Origin: Blautia sp. OF03-15BH | Lineage (GTDB): Bacteria; Bacillota; Clostridia; Lachnospirales; Lachnospiraceae | Direction: 5' to 3' | NCBI RefSeq assembly: GCF_003463065.1 | Contig: NZ_QSCM01000004.1 | Location: forward strand, 165,770-229,769 | Length of the DNA stretch: 64,000 bases | Notes under the pieces: model-generated | The model's input: only the letters and a program-made list of their open reading frames with translations | The model's database searches: none | Told to the model about the DNA's origin: nothing | In this document: positions 17,365 to 24,670 of the stretch, in pieces | Position numbering within the stretch: the stretch's first letter is position 1 | Layout of the letters: each line of letters opens with the position of its first letter | Position numbers and translations under genes: made by a program

Positions 17365-19185
17365 TTATGCCGTTTTTGTAAACTGGCTGTTGTAAAGATC
17401 TGCGTAAAAGCCTTTCTTTGCCATCAGCTCTTCATGACTGCCCTGCTCAATGATATTTCCATCTTTCAAAACAAGGATCAGATCTGCATCACGAATGGTG
17501 GAAAGACGATGCGCAATAACGAAACTGGTTCTGCCCTTCATCAGATGGTCCATCGCCTTCTGGATCCGGATTTCCGTTCGGGTATCTACAGAACTGGTTG
17601 CCTCATCCAGAATCAGAATCGGATTATCTGCAAGGATCGCACGCGCAATGGTCAGAAGCTGCTTCTGTCCCTGTGAAATATTGCTGGTCTCTTCATTCAG
17701 GACCATCTGATAACCACCGGGAAGTGTCCGGATAAAGCTGTCTGCATGAGCCGCCTTTGCTGCCTCAATGACTTCCTCATCCGTGGCATCCAGTTTTCCA
17801 TATCGGATATTTTCCATAATCGTACCGTTGAAAAGCCAGGTATCCTGAAGGACCATGCCAAACAGTTCCCGCAGATCCGCCCGGTTAAAATCTCTCACAT
17901 TGTGACCATCCACTTTAATAGATCCGCTGTTCACATCATAAAAACGCATCAGCAGCTTGACCAATGTAGTCTTTCCGGCTCCCGTAGGACCTACAATGGC
18001 CACCTTCTGTCCCGGATGCACCTCCGCCGAAAAATCGTGGATGATGATCTGATCCGGATCATAACCAAAGCTGATGTGTTCAAAACGGACTTCCCCCTCC
18101 GGGTTCTTCAGCTTCACCGGATTCTCAACGGTCTGATCTTCTTCCTCTTCCTCCAGGAATTCAAACACACGCTCAGAAGCTGCCGCTGTGGACTGAAGCA
18201 TATTGGTCACCTGTGCGATCTGCTGGACCGGCTGTGTGAAGCTCTTGATATACTGGATAAAGGACTGGATCTGACCAACCTCGATAGCTCCGTTGATCAC
18301 CTGCCAGCCGCCGACCAGTGCTACCATCACATAACCGAGGTTGCCTACAAACTGCATGACAGGCATCATCATGCCGGAAAGGAACTGCGATTTCCAGGCG
18401 GACTGATACAGTTTTTCGTTGGTCTCCCGGAAGGTTTTTGTCACCGTTTCTTCCTTATTAAAGACTTTGACAATATTATGGCCGCCATAGATCTCCTCCA
18501 CCTGACCATTGACATTTCCGAGAAATGCCTGCTGCTGCTGGAAATATTTCTGGGAATGCTTCATCACCTGACCGATGATCAGCATGGATACCGGCAGGAT
18601 CAGTACTGCCAGAACGGTCATCAGAACACTGATCCGGAGCATCATGATAAAGACACCGACGAGTGTGGCAACGGACGTGATCAGCTGTGTCACACTCTGG
18701 TTCAGGCTCTGCTGCAGCGTGTCGATATCATTTGTTACACGGGAAAGCACCTCTCCTGTGGTACGGCTTTCGAAATATTTCATGGGCATCCGGTTGATCT
18801 TCTCAGAAATATCCTTTCTGAGACTGTAGCTCACATCATTGGAGATTCCGGTCATGATAAAGCCCTGGATAAAGTTCAGGCAGGCACTCAAAAGATAGAG
18901 GCACCCCAGGAATATAAGGATCTGACTGACCTTTCCAAAATCAATGCTTCCCGTTCCATTGACCTTTTCCACCAGTCCCTTGAAGATTTCCGTGGTGGCA
19001 TCACCGAGGATCGTCGGTCCCCAGATGGAAAATACGGTGCTGGCAACTGCAAAGACCAGCATCAGAAAGAAACGGATTTTGTAGCGTTTCATATAGTTCA
19101 GCAGCTTTTTCATGCTGCCGGAAAAATCTTTTGCCTTTTCATTGGGCATTCTTCTTCTGCCCATGCCGCCTCCGTGATTACTCAT
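17365..19185 (-). CDS. Heterodimeric ABC exporter subunit with the canonical ATPase site
   Basis: A 606-residue half-transporter: an N-terminal six-helix exporter domain (about 30-340) and a C-terminal nucleotide-binding domain. Walker A is VGPTGAGKTTL, the signature is the altered ISQGQKQ, and Walker B with its catalytic glutamate is ILILDEATS. It pairs with the upstream 722-residue subunit, whose Walker B glutamate is replaced by Asp. Such asymmetric pairs are typical of LmrCD/BmrCD-like multidrug exporters. The start overlaps the previous gene by 8 bp, and the first gene of the operon is a MarR regulator, which fits drug-inducible control. Confidence 0.93.
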   Translation of the reverse strand: MSNHGGGMGRRRMPNEKAKDFSGSMKKLLNYMKRYKIRFFLMLVFAVASTVFSIWGPTILGDATTEIFKGLVEKVNGTGSIDFGKVSQILIFLGCLYLLSACLNFIQGFIMTGISNDVSYSLRKDISEKINRMPMKYFESRTTGEVLSRVTNDIDTLQQSLNQSVTQLITSVATLVGVFIMMLRISVLMTVLAVLILPVSMLIIGQVMKHSQKYFQQQQAFLGNVNGQVEEIYGGHNIVKVFNKEETVTKTFRETNEKLYQSAWKSQFLSGMMMPVMQFVGNLGYVMVALVGGWQVINGAIEVGQIQSFIQYIKSFTQPVQQIAQVTNMLQSTAAASERVFEFLEEEEEDQTVENPVKLKNPEGEVRFEHISFGYDPDQIIIHDFSAEVHPGQKVAIVGPTGAGKTTLVKLLMRFYDVNSGSIKVDGHNVRDFNRADLRELFGMVLQDTWLFNGTIMENIRYGKLDATDEEVIEAAKAAHADSFIRTLPGGYQMVLNEETSNISQGQKQLLTIARAILADNPILILDEATSSVDTRTEIRIQKAMDHLMKGRTSFVIAHRLSTIRDADLILVLKDGNIIEQGSHEELMAKKGFYADLYNSQFTKTA

Positions 19186-21346
19186 GATCCAATTCCTCCT
19201 TTGAAAGCTGAGATGCCGCGATCTGATGGTAAACTTCGCAGGATTTTAACAGTTCTTTATGGGTGCCGATACCGGCGATCCGTCCTTCATCCAGAACAAT
19301 GATCTGCTCTGCGTGAAGGATCGTGCTGATACGCTGGGCTACGATGATCGTCGTTGCCTGAGCAGTCTCTTCCTTCAAGGCTTTTCGAAGAGCTGCATCC
19401 GTCTTATAATCCAGTGCGGAAAAGCTGTCATCGAAAATATAAATCTCCGGTTTTCCGGCAATCGCCCGGGCAATGGACAGGCGCTGCTTCTGACCGCCGG
19501 ATACGTTCGTACCGCCCTGGGCGATCGGAGAATCGTACTGTTCTTCTTTTTCTTCAATGAAATCACTTGCCTGGGCAATCTCCGCCGCTTTATGAATGTC
19601 GTTTTCGCCCATGGCATCCTTGCTGTACGCAATATTGGAAGCAATCGTACCCGAGAAGAGCACGCCCTTCTGCGGCACATAACCGAGCTTTTCATGAAGC
19701 GTATGCTGCTTCATCTTCCGTACATCCACACCATCCACCAGGATCTCACCTTCTGTCACATCGTAAAACCGCGGGATCAGATTGACCAGTGTGGATTTTC
19801 CGCAGCCTGTACTTCCGATAATGGCGGTCGTCTCGCCGGGGCGTGCGGTAAAGTCAATATCCTGAAGCACCGGATCTGCCGCGCCAGGATAGGCAAAGGA
19901 TACGTGACGGAATTCCACCACACCTTTTTTCTCTGCATCTGCTTTCTCTTCCCGCTCCGGATCCTGAAGGATCACTTCTGTTTCCAGGATCTCATTGATA
20001 CGCCCTGCTGATACAGACGCACGGGGCAGCATAATGGACATCATGGTGATCATCAGGAAGGACATAATGATCATCATGGTATACTGGATATATGCCATCA
20101 TGTCACCTACCTGCATGGTCCCCGCATCGATCCCTTTGGAACCGGTCCATACGATAAGCACGGTGATCTCATTCATGACCAGCATCATGGCAGGCATCAT
20201 AAAGGTCATACAGCGGTTCACAAAAAGGTTGGTGCTGATAAAATCCTTATTCGCCTTGTCAAACCGCTGCTCCTCTTGTTTTTCCCGGCTGAATGCCCGG
20301 ATAACAGGAAGACCCTGCAGGATCTCACGGGTCACCAGGTTCAGCCGGTCGATCAGATCCTGCAGCTTCTTAAAGCGTGGAAGGGTGATGGCAAACAGTA
20401 CCGCCACCACGCCAAGTACCAGAACGACTGCCAGCAGAATGACCCAGGCCATGCTCCTGCTGGTCTCCAGCGCATGGATCACGCCTCCGATCCCGAGAAT
20501 GGGCGCATAAAGGACCATCCGGAAAAACAGGGTCAGCACCATCTGTACCTGCTGGATATCATTGGTGCTTCTGGTGATCAGCGAAGCCGTGGAAAATTTC
20601 TCAAATTCCCTGTTGGAAAAAGATACCACCTTGGTAAACACACCGTCACGGAGCGTTTTCGCTGTTCCGGCCGCCAGACGGCAGGAAAGAAAGGTCACTG
20701 CAATCGAAATGAGCATGATAAGGAAAGCAAAGGCCAGCATTTTTAAGCCCGCCATCAGAAGGTAATGCTTCTGAAAGGCATCCAGATCGATCCCCTGCTC
20801 CTGATAATCCGCTTTGACAAAAGCAATGGAGCCCTGCGTGATCAGGGTGTCCGGCATCTGGTCCAGCTTCTCATACAGCTTGTCTTTGATCGCGGTAAGC
20901 TGCTCTTCCGGAAGATGTTTCAGGGCATCAAAGGGATCCTCTCCCTCCGGTAGCTGCATAGCGGCACCACCGCCAAGTCCAAGTTCTTCCGAACCGGAAC
21001 TCATGGCATAAGCAGCTACCATGGGCTTTCCAAGAACCCGGTTCAGTTCCTTTCTCGTCTTTTTACTGGTTTTATCCAAAGACCAGATTCCGTCTTTTTC
21101 CGTATAACTGGCTTTGATCAGCTTCTGTTCATCCGGATCCATAAATAAAAACAGTTTTTCCATGGCTCCGCTGCTGAGGGTATCTGCCACGGCATCCTCG
21201 ATACCATTCTGCTGGATCCCCACATTGACGATATCCGAGGTATAGCCAGGAAGGGAAAGATCGCAGTTCGCCTGGATCACCAGAAGGACCAGGATCAGAA
21301 GGATCACTCCCGTGTATTTTTTTATATATCTTGCAAGCTTAAGCAT
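19178..21346 (-). CDS. Heterodimeric ABC exporter subunit with a degenerate ATPase site
   Basis: A 722-residue half-transporter, longer than its partner because of an extracytoplasmic insertion of about 130 residues between the first two membrane helices (about 30-195). The nucleotide-binding domain has Walker A IGSTGCGKSTL and a canonical signature VSGGQKQR. Its Walker B reads IYIFDDSFSALD, with Asp where the catalytic Glu should be, so this half forms the degenerate site. It overlaps the MarR gene by about 25 bp and the second ABC gene by 8 bp, indicating one translationally coupled operon. Confidence 0.93.
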   Translation of the reverse strand: MLKLARYIKKYTGVILLILVLLVIQANCDLSLPGYTSDIVNVGIQQNGIEDAVADTLSSGAMEKLFLFMDPDEQKLIKASYTEKDGIWSLDKTSKKTRKELNRVLGKPMVAAYAMSSGSEELGLGGGAAMQLPEGEDPFDALKHLPEEQLTAIKDKLYEKLDQMPDTLITQGSIAFVKADYQEQGIDLDAFQKHYLLMAGLKMLAFAFLIMLISIAVTFLSCRLAAGTAKTLRDGVFTKVVSFSNREFEKFSTASLITRSTNDIQQVQMVLTLFFRMVLYAPILGIGGVIHALETSRSMAWVILLAVVLVLGVVAVLFAITLPRFKKLQDLIDRLNLVTREILQGLPVIRAFSREKQEEQRFDKANKDFISTNLFVNRCMTFMMPAMMLVMNEITVLIVWTGSKGIDAGTMQVGDMMAYIQYTMMIIMSFLMITMMSIMLPRASVSAGRINEILETEVILQDPEREEKADAEKKGVVEFRHVSFAYPGAADPVLQDIDFTARPGETTAIIGSTGCGKSTLVNLIPRFYDVTEGEILVDGVDVRKMKQHTLHEKLGYVPQKGVLFSGTIASNIAYSKDAMGENDIHKAAEIAQASDFIEEKEEQYDSPIAQGGTNVSGGQKQRLSIARAIAGKPEIYIFDDSFSALDYKTDAALRKALKEETAQATTIIVAQRISTILHAEQIIVLDEGRIAGIGTHKELLKSCEVYHQIAASQLSKEELDHE

Positions 21347-21822
21347 GTTGTCTTCTCACCTTTCTGTTCTGCATCCTCGCTGCAGGAGCTCTCCTCCAGC
21401 AGTTTCAGAACATTTGCCTTTACCTTTTCCAGGGTGCTCCGATAGCCTTCCATTTCTTCATCCGTTACTCCCTGATAAAATTTCTTTACTGCATTCTTGT
21501 AAACGTCCACCGTTTTTTCACTGGTCTCTTTTCCCAGCTCTGTGATATAAACCCGCTGGACTCTCTGATCCTGCGTATCATTTCTTCTTTCCACAAGACC
21601 TGCCTGTTCCATCCGCTGAAGCATAACGGTAAGCGTCGCCGGCTTCACACACAGCCCTCTGGCAATTTCTGCCTGTTTCTGTCCATCATGGAAAAAGACA
21701 TACATCAGAAGGCGCGGATCTCCCCGGTACAGTTTGTTTTCATTCATCAGATTTCTCAGATAACGAAACTGAGACTTCTGAACCTCCATCTCCAGATGCT
21801 TCAGCTTCTCAATGTCGCTCAT
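21322..21822 (-). CDS. MarR family transcriptional regulator
   Basis: A protein of about 166 residues with a winged-helix MarR fold. The dimerisation helix is followed by the DNA-binding region AEIARGLCVKPATLTVMLQRMEQAGLVERR and the wing RVQRVYITELG. The start is placed at the ATG at 21822, directly behind GGAGGAAGGAC; an in-frame ATG at 21855 would cover that site. It is first in the operon with the two ABC exporter genes and probably represses it through the paired inverted sites upstream. Confidence 0.92.
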   Translation of the reverse strand: MSDIEKLKHLEMEVQKSQFRYLRNLMNENKLYRGDPRLLMYVFFHDGQKQAEIARGLCVKPATLTVMLQRMEQAGLVERRNDTQDQRVQRVYITELGKETSEKTVDVYKNAVKKFYQGVTDEEMEGYRSTLEKVKANVLKLLEESSCSEDAEQKGEKTTCLSLQDI

Positions 21823-21901
21823 GTCCTTCCTCCTCTCCTGTCTGCTCCCTGCCATCCCGTTTTAATGATCCATCCAAACAGGTTCCGGCAGTTTTTCTGT
21901 T

Positions 21902-21940
21902 TGTAAAGCGGACATTCGCAATCCGCTTCGCTACTTGCTC
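21902..21940. repeat. 39-bp perfect repeat, copy 1
   Basis: Identical to 57126-57164. It contains the palindrome GCGGA...TCCGC and ends CTTCGCTACTTGCTC. It lies in the leader of the MarR operon. Confidence 0.8.
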
Positions 21941-21949
21941 TTCAATTCA

Positions 21950-21976
21950 TTAGATGCCTAACATTTCGACGTCTAA
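21950..21976. promoter_or_regulatory. Probable MarR operator (two related 12-bp sites)
   Basis: TTAGATGCCTAA (21950-21961) and TTCGACGTCTAA (21965-21976) are two imperfect palindromes with centres 15 bp apart, upstream of the MarR gene. Autoregulation is inferred. Confidence 0.45.
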
Positions 21977-22066
21977 CGTTTTATAACGTATCACAAATGA
22001 CAGAGAGATTCAAGAAAAAAAATCTGAAAAATTTGTAAACCCGTTTTCCTGTACGCAAAAAAAACT

Positions 22067-22097
22067 CCTACCACTGATCATCAGTGATAAGAGCTTC
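22067..22097 (-). terminator. Terminator after tRNA-Pro
   Basis: A stem around CACTGAT/ATCAGTG extended by CTC/GAG pairs, then a long T run on the minus strand. Confidence 0.8.
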
Positions 22098-22102
22098 TGT
22101 CA

Positions 22103-22176
22103 TCGGAGTAACAGGATTTGAACCTGCGACCTCTCGGCCCCCAGCCGAGCGCGCTACCAAGCTACGCCATACTCCG
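22103..22176 (-). tRNA. tRNA-Pro (anticodon GGG)
   Basis: A cloverleaf of 74 nt. The acceptor stem is CGGAGTA/TACTCCG. The D-arm contains AGCTTGGTAGC. The anticodon stem CTCGG/CCGAG closes the loop CTGGGGG, giving the anticodon GGG. The T-arm has GGTTCAAATCC. The 3' CCA is not encoded. Confidence 0.96.
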
Positions 22177-22354
22177 TCAGCTGTCTTGTTTCCTTGACAT
22201 TGCTTATTATAGCTCACCCTCCCGTAAAATGCAAGTACTTTTTTCATATTTTTTTAAAAAGTTTCTGCAACTAAAAAAATAGCGAAAAAGAAAAACCGGA
22301 CCGCCAAAAACAGCGATCCGGCATATGCTTTTATGTAGAAAACGAGACTGTGGA

Positions 22355-23374
22355 TCAGTTGTCCAGCAGTTTCTCCTCACCATTCCAGCTGTACAGCTTA
22401 CGGATCTCCTCACCGATCTTCTCAGAGGGATGCTCGGAAGCTTTCTTTCTCATAGCTTTGAAGTGAACCTGACGGCCAGCCGGGCTCATATCCAGCAGGA
22501 AGTCTTTTGCAAAAGTACCATCCTGGATATCGGACAGGATCTGTTTCATTGCTTTCTTGGTCTCAGCAGTAACAATCTTCGGTCCGGTGATGTAATCGCC
22601 GTACTCAGCAGTGTTGGAGATGGAATATCTCATTCCTGCGAAACCGGACTGATAGATCAGATCTACGATCAGTTTCATCTCGTGGATACACTCGAAATAT
22701 GCGTTTCTCGGATCGTAACCAGCCTCACAAAGAGTCTCAAAACCAGCCTGCATCAGAGCTACAACGCCGCCGCAGAGAACTGCCTGCTCACCGAAAAGGT
22801 CTGTTTCCGTCTCAGTACGGAAGGTGGTCTCCAGAAGACCTGCTCTCGCGCCACCGATTGCAAGACCATAAGCCAGTGCCAGATCTTTTGCTTTTCCGGT
22901 GTAATCCTGCTCTACAGCAATCAGGCAGGGAGTTCCTTTGCCAGCCTGATACTCACTTCTTACGGTATGACCAGGAGCCTTCGGTGCGATCATGGTAACA
23001 TCCACATATTTCGGCGGTACGATACAGCCAAAATGAATATTAAAGCCATGAGCAAACATCAGCATATTGCCTTCTTCCAGGTTCGGCTCGATGTCGTTCT
23101 TATACATATCAGCCTGCTTCTCATCATTGATCAGGATCATGATAATGTCAGCTCTTTTTGCTGCCTCTGCAGCTGTATATACTTTAAATCCCTGTGCCTC
23201 AGCCTTTGCCCAGGATCTGCTTCCCTCGTAAAGACCTACGATCACGTCACAACCGGAATCCTTCAGGTTCTGAGCATGTGCATGTCCCTGGCTGCCATAA
23301 CCGATAATGGCAATGGTCTTACCTTCCAGTAAAGAGAGGTTACAGTCTTCCTGATAGTAGATTTTAGATGCCAT
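22355..23374 (-). CDS. ilvC: Ketol-acid reductoisomerase (NADP+), class I
   Basis: A 339-residue enzyme that isomerises and reduces acetolactate to dihydroxyisovalerate for Val/Leu/Ile synthesis. It has an N-terminal Rossmann domain with IAIIGYGSQGHAHA (about 21-34) and a KARI C-terminal domain with the magnesium/substrate acidic residues in ETDLFGEQAVLCGG and the MRYSISNTAEYGDY segment. The length is that of the short class I form. It lies about 95 bp downstream of ilvN and shares its promoter. Confidence 0.97.
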   Translation of the reverse strand: MASKIYYQEDCNLSLLEGKTIAIIGYGSQGHAHAQNLKDSGCDVIVGLYEGSRSWAKAEAQGFKVYTAAEAAKRADIIMILINDEKQADMYKNDIEPNLEEGNMLMFAHGFNIHFGCIVPPKYVDVTMIAPKAPGHTVRSEYQAGKGTPCLIAVEQDYTGKAKDLALAYGLAIGGARAGLLETTFRTETETDLFGEQAVLCGGVVALMQAGFETLCEAGYDPRNAYFECIHEMKLIVDLIYQSGFAGMRYSISNTAEYGDYITGPKIVTAETKKAMKQILSDIQDGTFAKDFLLDMSPAGRQVHFKAMRKKASEHPSEKIGEEIRKLYSWNGEEKLLDN

Positions 23375-23469
23375 GATTCTATTCCTCCATATCGTATAAA
23401 GAATTATAAATATATGTTGTATCTATCTGCATTCCGCTCTGACGGGATAACAAATGGAGCAACCGATCA

Positions 23470-23967
23470 TTACAGGTACCGGACGTCGTCGGCACCTCTG
23501 GAAAGTCCTGTGATACCGGTTCTTGCCAGTTCCAGGATCTCATTGCCCTCCAGCATTTTCAGGAAAGCTTCCAGCTTGTTCTGGTTTCCTGTCAGTTCAA
23601 TGATCAGGGAATCCAGAGATACATCCACGATCTTCGCACGGAAAATATTGGCGATTGCTATGATGTCCTGACGGTTTGCAGCGTCCGCACGTACCTTTAC
23701 CAGTACCAGCTCACGCTCCACACAGTCCCCTTCCTCCAGAGTCTTGATATCTGCCACATCCACAAGCTTTGCCAGCTGCTTTGTGATCTGATCCAGGATC
23801 TGCCGGTCTCCCTTAACAACAACCGTCATACGGGAATATCTGGGATCTGCCGTTTCTCCAACAGTCAGACTGTCAATATTATATCCTCTTCTGCTGAAAA
23901 GACCTGCGATCCGGCTCAGTACACCGGCTGTATTGTCTACAAGCAGAGATAACACACGTTTTTTCAT
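23470..23967 (-). CDS. ilvN: Acetolactate synthase small (regulatory) subunit
   Basis: A 165-residue regulatory subunit with an N-terminal ACT domain (about 4-75; VDNTAGVLSRIAGLFSRRGYNIDSL) that binds valine, and the C-terminal ALS_ss_C domain. It activates and feedback-regulates the catalytic subunit IlvB. No ilvB lies in the window, so the catalytic gene must be elsewhere. It is first in a two-gene operon with ilvC. Confidence 0.96.
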   Translation of the reverse strand: MKKRVLSLLVDNTAGVLSRIAGLFSRRGYNIDSLTVGETADPRYSRMTVVVKGDRQILDQITKQLAKLVDVADIKTLEEGDCVERELVLVKVRADAANRQDIIAIANIFRAKIVDVSLDSLIIELTGNQNKLEAFLKMLEGNEILELARTGITGLSRGADDVRYL

Positions 23968-23997
23968 GGATTTTTCACCTCGTAATGATTTATCAGT

Positions 23998-24026
23998 ATT
24001 CTAGCAACTATTCTTTCCTTTGTCAA
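23998..24026 (-). promoter_or_regulatory. SigA-type promoter of ilvN-ilvC
   Basis: On the minus strand there is TTGACA (24021-24026), 17-bp spacer and TAGAAT (23998-24003). The leader is short, with no T-box. Confidence 0.78.
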
Positions 24027-24037
24027 GTTGCAATTCG

Positions 24038-24475
24038 TTAAAGTGTGACACTGTCTCCACTCTGTTTTTCGGCTTTTTTACAACGATCATAGCAGTAAGC
24101 AATGATATCTTTTCTCCGGATGATACCAATGAAGATCTTTTTGTCATCGATGACAGGGACAAAGTTCTGATTCATGGAGGTGAGGATCAGATCCTCGATC
24201 TCACAGTCCACATTGACCGGCTCGTTGTGCCAGCGTCTCTTGATGCTCTTTAAAGGGATCTTTTCTGTTTCTTTCAGATCAATGATATTGTGGTCTTTGA
24301 TATACCAGAGGAAATCCCCCTCTGTCATGGTTCCGATATAGCAGCCATTCCGGTCGATGATCGGAATGGCGCTGTAACGGTAGTGTTCCATCTTTTCCAG
24401 TGCCTGACGAAGCGAATAATCTTCATAAAGATATGCCACTTCACTCTTTGGCGTTATAAAAAACAATACATTCAT
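24038..24475 (-). CDS. CBS-domain pair protein
   Basis: A 145-residue cytoplasmic protein made of two CBS motifs (about 8-60 and 75-130) with the signatures YSAIPIIDRNGCYIGTMTEGDFL and NFVPVIDDKKIFIGIIRRKDII. The size and make-up match CbpB/DarB-like (YkuL) CBS proteins of Firmicutes, several of which bind cyclic di-AMP or adenine nucleotides. Ligand and partner cannot be told from sequence. It is transcribed alone, upstream of the ilvN promoter. Confidence 0.85.
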   Translation of the reverse strand: MNVLFFITPKSEVAYLYEDYSLRQALEKMEHYRYSAIPIIDRNGCYIGTMTEGDFLWYIKDHNIIDLKETEKIPLKSIKRRWHNEPVNVDCEIEDLILTSMNQNFVPVIDDKKIFIGIIRRKDIIAYCYDRCKKAEKQSGDSVTL

Positions 24476-24670
24476 AGTTGTGCCTCATTCTCTTATTATG
24501 ATTACATGGGTCTTAAGCTTTTTCCCTGTCCTTGTACAGACACAAACAGGGGAATTTTTTCCATGCTGCAATCAACATTATACAAAATCAGCAGAAACAC
24601 GTCAATGAATTTGAAGTTTTTAATCAAATTTTCACAAAATCTTCCAGATTTCTCTCATTTTTGCATTCGC

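Noticed and set aside
17746..19302. A 518-codon plus-strand frame opposite the ABC exporter gene
   Set aside because: Antisense shadow of a clear ABC transporter; composition rich in His, Cys and Arg without any motif. The same applies to 8374-9594, 11605-12876, 16117-17325, 24290-25927, 48921-50168 and 55865-57010.
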